Assembly (NCBI RefSeq): GCF_024347315.1
Contig: NZ_AP025460.1
Location: 2,728,001-2,792,000, forward strand
Length of the DNA stretch: 64,000 bases
Origin: Vibrio atlanticus
Lineage (GTDB): Bacteria; Pseudomonadota; Gammaproteobacteria; Enterobacterales; Vibrionaceae
Direction of reading: 5' to 3'
Of the stretch, positions 56,423-64,000 are shown piece by piece. The notes beneath the pieces are model-generated. The model was not told the origin of the DNA. It searched no databases and was given only the letters and a program-made list of their open reading frames with translations. Both the position numbers and the translations under genes were made by a program. The stretch's first letter is position 1; each line of letters begins with the position of its first letter.

Positions 56423-57253
56423 TTAGTGATTGTTGTTCATCACTTCAATTATCTTCATCGCTTCCAATGTATCTTCTACATCATGAACGCGAATAATTTG
56501 TGCGCCTTTCATTGCTGCGATAGTTGCGCAAGTAACGCTAGCGACCATGCAGTCATCTGGGACTTTGTCTAGTAGCTTAAAGATCATCGATTTTCTCGAC
56601 ATTCCCGCCAAGACCGGCAAACCAAGCGTATGAAACTTTTCAAAGTGCGCTAATAGGTGGTAATTGTGTTCGATGGTTTTACCAAAACCAAAACCAGGGT
56701 CAAGAATCAGCTGCTCTTTTGAGATACCGGCCGCCTCACAAGCTTCGACCCTTTCTTGTAAAAAGGCTTCGACATCAGTTAGGACATCTTCGTAGCTTGG
56801 ATTGGCTTGCATAGTTCTTGGCTGACCTTTCATGTGCATCAAGCAAATAGGTACATTAGCCTCTGCGGCCACTTCTAGAGCTCCGGGCTCTTGCAGTGCG
56901 CGTACATCATTGATCAAATCTGCCCCTGCATCAACAGCCTGGCGCATCACCTCAGCTTTGCTGGTATCAATCGAGATCCAAACATCAAACTTGGCGCGAA
57001 TCGCTTTGATCGCCGGGATAACTCGAGCTAACTCTTCCTCTAAGGACACCTCTGGAGCACCCGGACGAGTCGACTCACCACCAATATCAATAATGCTAAC
57101 GCCAGCCTGAATCATTCGCTCTGCTTGCAGTAAAGCATTATCTAATGAATTGAATTTTCCGCCATCAGAGAAAGAGTCAGGCGTAACATTGAGGATACCC
57201 ATCACATGTGGGCGGTCTAAAACGAGCGTTTTATTGTGTGCTTTTAATATCAT
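56423..57253 (-). CDS. folP: dihydropteroate synthase FolP
   Basis: 276 aa TIM barrel. VMGILNVTPDSFSDGGKF and SIIDIGGESTRPGA are the two signature sequences; ISIDTSKAEV, LINDVRAL, DPGFGFGKT and RVHDV line the site. It joins pABA to the pterin and is the sulfonamide target. It sits between ftsH and glmM as in E. coli. Confidence 0.96.
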   Translation of the reverse strand: MILKAHNKTLVLDRPHVMGILNVTPDSFSDGGKFNSLDNALLQAERMIQAGVSIIDIGGESTRPGAPEVSLEEELARVIPAIKAIRAKFDVWISIDTSKAEVMRQAVDAGADLINDVRALQEPGALEVAAEANVPICLMHMKGQPRTMQANPSYEDVLTDVEAFLQERVEACEAAGISKEQLILDPGFGFGKTIEHNYHLLAHFEKFHTLGLPVLAGMSRKSMIFKLLDKVPDDCMVASVTCATIAAMKGAQIIRVHDVEDTLEAMKIIEVMNNNH

Positions 57254-57298
57254 GGAAGGTGGGTCTTAAAGGTAAAAAATATCTTGGCCTAGAAACAG

Positions 57299-57326
57299 AA
57301 AAACCCTGAGAGTACTCAGGGTTTTA
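57299..57326 (-). terminator. ftsH terminator
   Basis: 11-bp stem AAAACCCTGAG/CTCAGGGTTTT with a 4-nt loop, between folP and ftsH. Read-through may feed folP. Confidence 0.85.
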
Positions 57327-57342
57327 ATTAATAGCTTAGCGA

Positions 57343-59313
57343 TTAAGAATCTTTGTTTTGAGCATCATCTGATTCAGATTTAGCTTCTTCAACTGTCGAC
57401 TCTTCAGCTTTTGGCTCGGCTTCGGCTTTCTCTTCTGATCTAGCTTCAGGTTTAGCTTCTTCCTTTGCAGGTTCAGCTTTCGCCTGGTCACCCCAACCAG
57501 CAGGCTCACGAATGTCGTCTTTGCGTTCCATCAAGTCATCAATCTGACCTGCATCAATCGTTTCAAACTTCATTAGCGCATCTTTCATCGAGTGCATGAT
57601 ATCCATGTTCTCTTCAAGAATCTGTTTCGCACGAGCATAGTTACGGTCGATAAGAATACGAATTTCTTCATCGATTAATCTAGTTGTATCGTCAGAAACA
57701 TGTTTCGCTTGGCTCATGCCGCGACCTAGGAAAACTTCGCCTTCTTCTTCAGCATAAAGAAGAGGACCTAGTTTTTCAGAGAAGCCCCACTGCGTAACCA
57801 TCTTACGAGCAATATCAGTTGCACGCTCGATATCGTTAGACGCACCAGTCGAAACTTTGTCTTTACCGTAGATAAGCTCTTCAGCAAGACGACCACCGTA
57901 CAAGCTAGAGATCATTGATTCTAGATGCTGGCGAGACATGCTTACGCGGTCTTGCTCAGGTAAGTACATAGTTACACCAAGCGCACGACCACGTGGGATG
58001 ATTGATACTTTGTACACTGGATCGTGTTCAGGTACCAAACGACCAACAATTGCGTGACCTGCTTCGTGGTAAGCCGTTGACTCTTTCACTTCCTCAGACA
58101 TCACCATTGAACGGCGCTCTGCACCCATCATGATTTTGTCTTTCGCAAGTTCAAACTCAACCATAGATACATTGCGTTTGTTACCACGAGCAGCAAATAG
58201 AGCCGCTTCGTTAACAAGGTTCGCAAGGTCTGCACCAGAGAAACCTGGAGTACCACGAGCAATCAGAGATGGTTCAACATCACCTGATAGTGGCACTTTA
58301 CGCATGTGTACTTTAAGAATCTGTTCACGACCACGTACATCAGGTAGACCAACCACAACTTGGCGGTCAAAACGACCAGGACGAAGTAATGCAGGGTCTA
58401 GTACGTCTGGACGGTTAGTCGCAGCGATAACAATAATACCTTCGTTACCTTCGAAACCATCCATCTCAACCAGCATTTGGTTAAGTGTTTGCTCACGTTC
58501 ATCATGACCACCACCAACACCAGCGCCACGTTGACGACCTACCGCATCGATTTCATCGATAAAGATGATACAAGGCGCTGCTTTCTTCGCTTGTTCGAAC
58601 ATGTCACGCACACGAGATGCACCAACACCAACAAACATTTCAACGAAGTCAGAACCAGAGATAGTAAAGAACGGTACTTTCGCTTCACCAGCAATCGCTT
58701 TTGCAAGCAATGTCTTACCCGTACCAGGAGGACCGACCAACAGGATACCTGTCGGGATCTTACCACCAAGCTTTTGGAAGCGGCTTGGGTCACGAAGGTA
58801 ATCCACAAGCTCTTTCACGTCTTCTTTTGCTTCGTCACAACCAGCAACATCAGCAAACATCGTTTTGATTTGTTCTTCACTCATCATTCGAGCTTTGCTC
58901 TTACCAAAAGACATTGCGCCTTTACCGCCGCCGCCGCCTTGCATTTGACGCATGAAGAAAATCCACACACCAATCAGTAAGATCATTGGGAACCATGAAA
59001 TGAAGATAGTGCCAAGCAGGCTCTGCTCTTCAGGTGGTGTACCCTGAACTTTTACGTTTTGATTAATTAAGTCATCAAGTAGCTTTTGATCATAAACAGG
59101 CATGTAAGTTACATACTTAGAGCCACCACCACGACGTGTGAAGGTGATTTCGCTGTTATTGAACTGTGCGTCTTGAATCTGGCCTTGGCCAACTTCCTGT
59201 ACAAACGTGGTGTAATCTACTGCTCTGCCGTTACTTTCCCCAGGGCCGAAGCTCTGGAATACCGACATCAACACTACCGCGATAACAAGCCACAGAATTA
59301 AATTTTTTGCCAT
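57343..59313 (-). CDS. ftsH: ATP-dependent zinc metalloprotease FtsH
   Basis: 656 aa from ATG 59313 ([23 protein letters not shown]); an in-frame TTG three codons upstream was not used. Two membrane helices (about 4-22 and 98-118), Walker [14 protein letters not shown] (about 192-204), Walker [20 protein letters not shown] region and zinc site HEAGH (about 414-418). It degrades membrane and regulatory proteins. The C-terminal 55 residues are an Ala/Glu/Lys-rich acidic tail. Confidence 0.97.
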   Translation of the reverse strand: MAKNLILWLVIAVVLMSVFQSFGPGESNGRAVDYTTFVQEVGQGQIQDAQFNNSEITFTRRGGGSKYVTYMPVYDQKLLDDLINQNVKVQGTPPEEQSLLGTIFISWFPMILLIGVWIFFMRQMQGGGGGKGAMSFGKSKARMMSEEQIKTMFADVAGCDEAKEDVKELVDYLRDPSRFQKLGGKIPTGILLVGPPGTGKTLLAKAIAGEAKVPFFTISGSDFVEMFVGVGASRVRDMFEQAKKAAPCIIFIDEIDAVGRQRGAGVGGGHDEREQTLNQMLVEMDGFEGNEGIIVIAATNRPDVLDPALLRPGRFDRQVVVGLPDVRGREQILKVHMRKVPLSGDVEPSLIARGTPGFSGADLANLVNEAALFAARGNKRNVSMVEFELAKDKIMMGAERRSMVMSEEVKESTAYHEAGHAIVGRLVPEHDPVYKVSIIPRGRALGVTMYLPEQDRVSMSRQHLESMISSLYGGRLAEELIYGKDKVSTGASNDIERATDIARKMVTQWGFSEKLGPLLYAEEEGEVFLGRGMSQAKHVSDDTTRLIDEEIRILIDRNYARAKQILEENMDIMHSMKDALMKFETIDAGQIDDLMERKDDIREPAGWGDQAKAEPAKEEAKPEARSEEKAEAEPKAEESTVEEAKSESDDAQNKDS

Positions 59314-59420
59314 GTCACTCAAGGTGTAAGCCTCTCGATAACTAATTGTAATTAAAGGTAGGGTACTACAGTTTGTAACCTGTAGCCATGTTGTTAACTC
59401 TCACTCTTGGAAGAGAATCG

Positions 59421-60050
59421 TTAACCTTTGTAACCAGTTGCTACGATAAACACTTCACGAGAGCGAGCTCGAGAAGAGTCGGGTTTTCTAACTTTGACTG
59501 TTTTAAACATCTCACGGACGTCCTTAACATATTGGTCAAACCCTTCGCCTTGGAATACTTTTACAACAAAACTACCATTGGTAGCTAGAACTTGTCGACA
59601 CATATCCAAAGCTAATTCAACTAAATACATAGCTCTTGGCTGATCCACAGAATTGTTGCCTGCTATATTAGGTGCCATATCAGACATCACGACATCAACC
59701 ATGTTTGGTTGTATACGTTCCAGCAACGCATCTAGCACAGCTTCTTCGCGGAAATCGCCTTGTAAAAAGCTCACTCCAGCAATCGGATCCATTGGTAACA
59801 AGTCACACGCAATGATTTGACCGTTGTCTCCGATAATCTTAGCAGCATATTGAGACCAACCGCCAGGCGCTGCACCCAAATCCACAATGGTCATCCCTGG
59901 AGTCAGCAATTTATCTTTCGTTTGAATCTCTTCCATTTTGAAATAAGCACGCGAACGATAGCCTTTTTTTCTGGCTTCATTTGCGTACTTGTCGTCGAAG
60001 TGTTCCTTCAACCAACGGCCTGAACTGGCCGAGTGTTTCTGTTTGCTCAT
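59421..60050 (-). CDS. rlmE: 23S rRNA 2'-O-methyltransferase RlmE (FtsJ)
   Basis: 209 aa Rossmann-fold methyltransferase modifying U2552 in helix 92. [35 protein letters not shown] includes the catalytic Lys and the SAM motif; [11 protein letters not shown] and VVKVFQGEG hold further catalytic Asp and Lys, and [11 protein letters not shown] the Glu. It is cotranscribed with ftsH, as in E. coli. Confidence 0.96.
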   Translation of the reverse strand: MSKQKHSASSGRWLKEHFDDKYANEARKKGYRSRAYFKMEEIQTKDKLLTPGMTIVDLGAAPGGWSQYAAKIIGDNGQIIACDLLPMDPIAGVSFLQGDFREEAVLDALLERIQPNMVDVVMSDMAPNIAGNNSVDQPRAMYLVELALDMCRQVLATNGSFVVKVFQGEGFDQYVKDVREMFKTVKVRKPDSSRARSREVFIVATGYKG

Positions 60051-60164
60051 TGGATACCTAAATTGGAGGAAAGTACTAATTGCTGAATAAATTATAGTCT
60101 TCAGCTTTAGATGGCGTTAAAATAGGTTTTTTCAACCCTAATACTAAATAAAATTGGCCGCGTA

Positions 60165-60461
60165 ATGAACCTAAGTACCAAACAAAAGCAGCATCTAAAG
60201 GGCCTAGCTCACAGTTTAAAACCTGTTGTGCTAATGGGCGCAAATGGACTTACTGAAGCTGTTCTAGCGGAAATCGAATTAGCTCTAGACCACCACGAAC
60301 TGATCAAGATTAAAGTTGCATCAGAAGACCGTGAGACTAAGCAACTGATTATCGATGCAATTGTACGTGAATCTAAAGCTGAGAAAGTACAGACTATCGG
60401 TAAAGTTCTAGTACTGTTCCGTCAGTCAGAAGCACGTAAAATCGAGATTCCACGCAAGTAA
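60165..60461 (+). CDS. yhbY: YhbY RNA-binding CRM-domain protein
   Basis: 98 aa. LSTKQKQHLKGLAHSLKPVVLMGANGLTEAVLAEIELALDHHELIKIKV is the CRM domain with the GxxG RNA-binding loop. It associates with pre-50S particles. It is divergent from rlmE and convergent with greA. Confidence 0.93.
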   Translation: MNLSTKQKQHLKGLAHSLKPVVLMGANGLTEAVLAEIELALDHHELIKIKVASEDRETKQLIIDAIVRESKAEKVQTIGKVLVLFRQSEARKIEIPRK

Positions 60462-60533
60462 GCGAGCTTAATATAAGCTAACTTCATTAAAAGAAAGCCA
60501 CTGCGCTTAGCTTTTAGTGTAGCGTGAGAAACG

Positions 60534-60559
60534 AAAAAGGTCGCATTAGCGACCTTTTT
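60534..60559. terminator. bidirectional terminator between yhbY and greA
   Basis: 11-bp stem AAAAAGGTCGC/GCGACCTTTTT with an ATTA loop. Confidence 0.92.
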
Positions 60560-60585
60560 ACTTATCAAAAACAAAGAAAATTCAA

Positions 60586-61059
60586 TTAGATGTATTCTAC
60601 TTTGTCGATTTCGAAGTCTTTATCACCACCTGGGGTAGAGATCAGTACTTCATCGCCTTCCATCTTACCGATAAGACCACGTGCAATTGGGGATTTCACA
60701 GAAATGCGACCCGTTTTGATATCGGCTTCATCTTCAGAAACGATTTGGTAGCGGAATTCTTCATCCGTATCTACGTCAATCAAAGTCACTGTCGTGCCAA
60801 AGATAATCTTACCTGTGTTATCCATCTGCGTTACATCGATGATCTGAGCCAGTGATAGCTTATATTCAATATCTCGAATTTGAGCTTCACAGATACCCTG
60901 CTCTTCACGAGCTGCGTGGTATTCAGCGTTCTCTTTCAAGTCACCGAGTTCACGAGCTTCACCAATAGCTGCTGAAATAATAGGACGTAGCTTAAGTAGG
61001 CGATCTAATTCGTCACGTAGCTGCTGAGCGCCACGTACTGTCATTGGAACCTTTTCCAT
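60586..61059 (-). CDS. greA: transcript cleavage factor GreA
   Basis: 157 aa. An N-terminal coiled coil (residues 1-75, with [18 protein letters not shown] carrying the acidic tip DxxE) and a C-terminal FKBP-like domain ([40 protein letters not shown]). It rescues backtracked RNA polymerase. AGAGG precedes the ATG. It is next to ompU, as in V. cholerae. Confidence 0.97.
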   Translation of the reverse strand: MEKVPMTVRGAQQLRDELDRLLKLRPIISAAIGEARELGDLKENAEYHAAREEQGICEAQIRDIEYKLSLAQIIDVTQMDNTGKIIFGTTVTLIDVDTDEEFRYQIVSEDEADIKTGRISVKSPIARGLIGKMEGDEVLISTPGGDKDFEIDKVEYI

Positions 61060-61072
61060 TTTTTACCTCTAT

Positions 61073-61123
61073 GCCAAAGCTTTCTTTGGCCAACATAAAT
61101 CCACCCAACATAGTTATTGGGTG
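61073..61123 (-). promoter_or_regulatory. two hairpins in the greA leader
   Basis: GCCAAAG/CTTTGGC with a 4-nt loop (61073-61090) ends 13 bp before the greA start; CACCCAA/TTGGGTG with an 8-nt loop (61102-61123) lies just upstream. No T-run follows either, so they resemble translational or processing structures. Confidence 0.6.
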
Positions 61124-61574
61124 ATAGAAACAAAACGATTTGGCTTAGTGTAAACAAACTTTATGGCTAAATCACCTTTATTCCACTTTGCGTTATAAAA
61201 GCTTTATCTAGGTCTAAATTACAGACATCACAAAAATGAATAATAACCTCACCATCAATAAGTTGGCGATGAAATATCTAAAAAAAACAAAAATAAACCA
61301 AATAAACACAGATCACACTTTTATAAAAACCACACAAAATCAAAAACTTAGAGGGCGACAAACTCAATAAAACAGTGTGCATAATTTTTATTGATATCAT
61401 TTTACTACCTGATGGTGGAACTTTAGGGTTAAAAAGTACCCCACGGATTGTTCTGGCAAGTTTCACGCTTTTGTTCTAAGCATGATTATGAAGCTTGATT
61501 AATACGAGCAATACACAAAAAGGATTCAAATCCTTGATAAATACCTTTATGGACAGTAATTAGGAATTAATAAC
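61124..61574. promoter_or_regulatory. A+T-rich greA-ompU intergenic region
   Basis: About 450 bp, very A+T rich, without a convincing reading frame. It should hold the greA and ompU promoters and a long ompU leader. No direct repeat matching a known ToxR site could be assigned by eye. AGGAATTAATAAC before ATG 61575 is the ompU ribosome binding site. Confidence 0.6.
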
Positions 61575-62621
61575 ATGAACAAGACTATGATCGCGCTTGC
61601 TGTATCTGCTGCAGCTCTTGCTACTGGTGCTAACGCTTCAGAACTATACAACCAAGACGGTACTTCTCTAGAAATGGGTGGCCGTGCGGAAGCTCGTCTT
61701 TCTATGAAAGATGGCAACGTACAAGACAACTCTCGTATCCGTCTTAACTTCCTAGGTCAAGTTGAAATCCAAGACGGCCTATACGGTGTTGGTTTCTACG
61801 AAGGCGAATTCACAACTGCTGACAACGGTGGTCCTACAGACAGCGATAGCGACAGCCTAACTAACCGTTACGCTTACGCTGGACTTGGCGGTACATTCGG
61901 TGAAGTGACTTACGGTAAAAATGACGGCGCTCTAGGCGTAATCACTGACTTTACCGATATCATGGCTTACCACGGCAACTCTGCAGCAGACAAAATCAAT
62001 GCTGCTGACCGTGCTGACAACATGCTTTCTTACAAAGGTCAATTCCAAGACCTAAGCGTTAAAGCAAGCTACCGTTTTGCTGACCGTAAAGACGACACTG
62101 CAAACAACGTAGGCTACACTGACAACGGTCAAGACGGCTACTCTCTATCTGGTATCTACGCAATCGGTGAAACTGGCGTTAAACTAGGTGCTGGTTACGC
62201 AGACCAAGATAAGAACAACGAATACATGCTTTCGGGCTCTTACACTATGGGCGACCTATACTTCGCTGGTGTATTCACTGACGGAGAAAAAGATTTTGAC
62301 CGCCAGTACAACTCTTCAAACGCTTCAAGCATTGGTAGCAAGTTCACAGGTGTTCAAGACTACACTGGTTACGAAGTAGCAGCCGCTTACACTCTAGGTC
62401 AAACTGTATTCTCAACCACATACAACAACGCAGAAACAGGTAGCGACACATCGGCAGACAATATCGCTGTTGATGCAACGTACTACTTCAAGCCTAACTT
62501 CCGTGGTTACGTATCGTACAACTTCAACCTACTAAGCGCTAGCGACAAGCTAGGTACTTCAACAGTTGGTACTAAAGGTGCTGAAGACGAGCTAGCTCTA
62601 GGTCTACGTTACGACTTCTAA
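61575..62621 (+). CDS. ompU: OmpU-type general porin
   Basis: 348 aa. Signal peptide MNKTMIALAVSAAALATGANA, then a 16-strand-type beta-barrel beginning SELYNQDGTSLEMGGRAEARL and ending in LALGLRYDF with the terminal Phe needed for outer-membrane insertion. Surface loops are Asp/Ser/Asn rich. Codon use is uniform, as in highly expressed genes. Its place between greA and dacB equals V. cholerae VC0633 (ompU), which is ToxR-activated and contributes to bile and peptide resistance. Confidence 0.93.
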   Translation: MNKTMIALAVSAAALATGANASELYNQDGTSLEMGGRAEARLSMKDGNVQDNSRIRLNFLGQVEIQDGLYGVGFYEGEFTTADNGGPTDSDSDSLTNRYAYAGLGGTFGEVTYGKNDGALGVITDFTDIMAYHGNSAADKINAADRADNMLSYKGQFQDLSVKASYRFADRKDDTANNVGYTDNGQDGYSLSGIYAIGETGVKLGAGYADQDKNNEYMLSGSYTMGDLYFAGVFTDGEKDFDRQYNSSNASSIGSKFTGVQDYTGYEVAAAYTLGQTVFSTTYNNAETGSDTSADNIAVDATYYFKPNFRGYVSYNFNLLSASDKLGTSTVGTKGAEDELALGLRYDF

Positions 62622-62660
62622 TTCTGATTATCTAATTGATTAATTAGTTAATTGAGAATC

Positions 62661-62690
62661 AAAACGCCCGCTCTATAGCGGGCGTTTTTT
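62661..62690 (+). terminator. ompU terminator
   Basis: GC-rich stem CGCCCGCT/AGCGGGCG with a short TATA-like loop, followed by six T, 40 bp after the stop. Confidence 0.93.
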
Positions 62691-62733
62691 ATATCTGTAT
62701 ACTGAAAACATCAGTCATCCAAGAAAATCTTCT

Positions 62734-64000
62734 ATGCGCCTTCTATCCAGTTTACTCCTATGTGGTTTGTCACTGTGTAGCTATTCAATTAGTGCTTTCG
62801 AATACCTCCCTCTCGATAAACTGCCCGATGGCAGTAGCACAAGCTTGATACTGAAGTCATTGAGTGATGATTCGAGTGAGTTGAACACCAATAGCGATGG
62901 CTTTTACCCACCCGCCAGTACGTTAAAGCTAGTCACCGCTTTGGCAGCCAAATTGGAGTTAGGAGATAATTTTAACTACACGACCAGCATTGCGCGTTCT
63001 AATAAAGATGTCGTGATCGCATTCAGTGGTGACCCAACACTACAAAGAGAGCATCTAAAAAACCTTTTAGATCAATATGCTAAGTCGCAATCTAAAACAA
63101 TCAAGGGCAACTTATACCTCGATGACTCAGGTTTTACTGGCTATCAACGAGCGGTTGGTTGGCCTTGGGACATTTTAGGCGTTTGTTACAGCGCTCCCTC
63201 TAGTGCAATGACCTTAGACAGTAACTGCGCACAAGCCTCTATTTATACAAAAGATAACGGTACAACACGCGTATATATCCCAGCTCATTACCCAATAGAC
63301 GTGACAACTACTGCCGCCACGGTAACTCGCTCTGGGCAGAAGGCAACACAATGCGACTTGGAGCTCATAACGACACCAGACAACACTTACAAGCTCTCTG
63401 GTTGCTTAGTTGAGCGTAAGAAACCACTGCCGCTCAAGTTCGCGATTCAAAATCCAGAGCTTTACACCTATCAAGTCGTTACATCGATTCTTAAAGAACT
63501 GAGAATTGAAGTAAAAGGCAATGTGGTCGTTGGTAAAAAAGATAAATCAGGCAAAAGCACGTTAATCGCAAGTCACAGCTCTGAGAAACTTCCCGAACTG
63601 CTCAATATAATGCTCAAGAAATCAGACAATCTAATAGCAGACAACCTAACCAAAACGCTGGGTGCGACATTTTATGTTCAACCGGGCAGTTTTAATAACG
63701 GCACTGAAGCGATAAAGCAGATATTACTGACTAAAGCTAATATTGACCTCAGTAAAGCGCAGCTCGTCGATGGTTCAGGGCTATCTAGAAATAACCGAAT
63801 GAGATCGCAAACCATGGCGCAGGTACTTCGCTATATCTGGGAAAACGACCAAAAACTAAATCTAATTGAAGTGATGCCAACATCAGGTGTAAATGGAACG
63901 CTCAAGTACCGCCCAAGCATGAGAAAAGCACCGATTCAAGGCAACATTATCGCCAAAAGTGGTTCTCTATACGGCAGTTACAACATGGCGGGATACGGAT
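62734..64000 (+). CDS. dacB: DacB, D-alanyl-D-alanine carboxypeptidase/endopeptidase PBP4 (3' end beyond window)
   Basis: The frame runs from ATG 62734 to the window edge (422 codons, open). A signal peptide (MRLLSSLLLCGLSLCSYSISA) precedes the S13-family domain. The catalytic S-x-x-K is PASTLK near residues 61-66, the SDN motif is KKSDNLIAD near 300, and the KTG position reads KSGS near 411, a conservative Thr-to-Ser change. It trims and cleaves peptidoglycan cross-links in the periplasm. It follows ompU, as VC0632 follows VC0633 in V. cholerae. Confidence 0.93.
   Translation, partial: MRLLSSLLLCGLSLCSYSISAFEYLPLDKLPDGSSTSLILKSLSDDSSELNTNSDGFYPPASTLKLVTALAAKLELGDNFNYTTSIARSNKDVVIAFSGDPTLQREHLKNLLDQYAKSQSKTIKGNLYLDDSGFTGYQRAVGWPWDILGVCYSAPSSAMTLDSNCAQASIYTKDNGTTRVYIPAHYPIDVTTTAATVTRSGQKATQCDLELITTPDNTYKLSGCLVERKKPLPLKFAIQNPELYTYQVVTSILKELRIEVKGNVVVGKKDKSGKSTLIASHSSEKLPELLNIMLKKSDNLIADNLTKTLGATFYVQPGSFNNGTEAIKQILLTKANIDLSKAQLVDGSGLSRNNRMRSQTMAQVLRYIWENDQKLNLIEVMPTSGVNGTLKYRPSMRKAPIQGNIIAKSGSLYGSYNMAGYG

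Noticed and set aside
61278..61466. 62-codon minus-strand frame in the greA-ompU gap
   Set aside because: It lies in an A+T-rich promoter region, lacks a ribosome binding site and has no recognisable pattern; treated as chance.

Overview
This is a stretch of the larger chromosome of a marine Vibrio, most likely of the Splendidus clade. The assignment rests on gene order and protein character. The order fusA2-radA-plzC-serB-smp-deo-nupC, the order nlpI-pnp-rpsO-truB-rbfA-infB-nusA-rimP-tRNA-secG-glmM-folP-ftsH-rlmE-yhbY-greA-ompU-dacB, and rocS lying beside the ubiT/ubiUV genes all recall Vibrio cholerae chromosome 1. The species guess is inference.

Layout. (1) 1-13.5 kb, minus strand: a complete Tad/Flp type IVb pilus locus, read from two tandem Flp pilins (13.5 kb) through tadV, an extra winged-helix AAA+ ATPase, rcpC, rcpA, a small lipoprotein, tadG, tadE, a TadE/F-like pseudopilin, tadZ, tadA, tadB, tadC and tadD, to a truncated GT-C-like membrane protein at the window edge. 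A divergent AraC-type regulator (13.7 kb) probably controls it. (2) 14.5-17.9 kb: an acyl-CoA ligase, a DUF1127 mini-protein, a LysR regulator, a VF530-family protein and a 7-bp tandem repeat. (3) 18-26 kb: a second EF-G, radA, the tandem-PilZ c-di-GMP protein plzC, serB and smp. (4) 26-33.4 kb: the deoCABD nucleoside catabolism operon, the nupC nucleoside transporter and a YjjV/TatD hydrolase. Hairpins sit in the deo intergenic spacers, and nupC has a promoter resembling E. coli deoP2. (5) 33.5-41.7 kb: prfC, rimI, holD, the oxygen-independent ubiquinone genes (ubiT, ubiU, ubiV) with rocS, a GGDEF-EAL protein, between them. (6) 41.8-43.6 kb: a MATE exporter and a MarR repressor sharing a matching palindrome in both promoters. 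(7) 43.8-64 kb: nlpI, pnp, rpsO, the rimP-nusA-infB-rbfA-truB translation/transcription cluster, tRNA-fMet and tRNA-Leu(GAG), secG, glmM, folP, ftsH, rlmE, yhbY, greA, the major porin ompU and the 5' part of dacB.

Most of the window is conserved core chromosome. The accessory part is the Tad locus and its regulator. I found no prophage, insertion sequence, integron, CRISPR array or anti-phage system. The least explained protein is the AAA+ ATPase inside the Tad locus; I recognise its family broadly but know no function for it. The other points worth following are regulatory: hairpins and terminators in the deo, rimP-nusA, pnp and greA leaders, and paired operators. Where an upstream in-frame codon lacked a ribosome binding site, I moved the start inward and say so.
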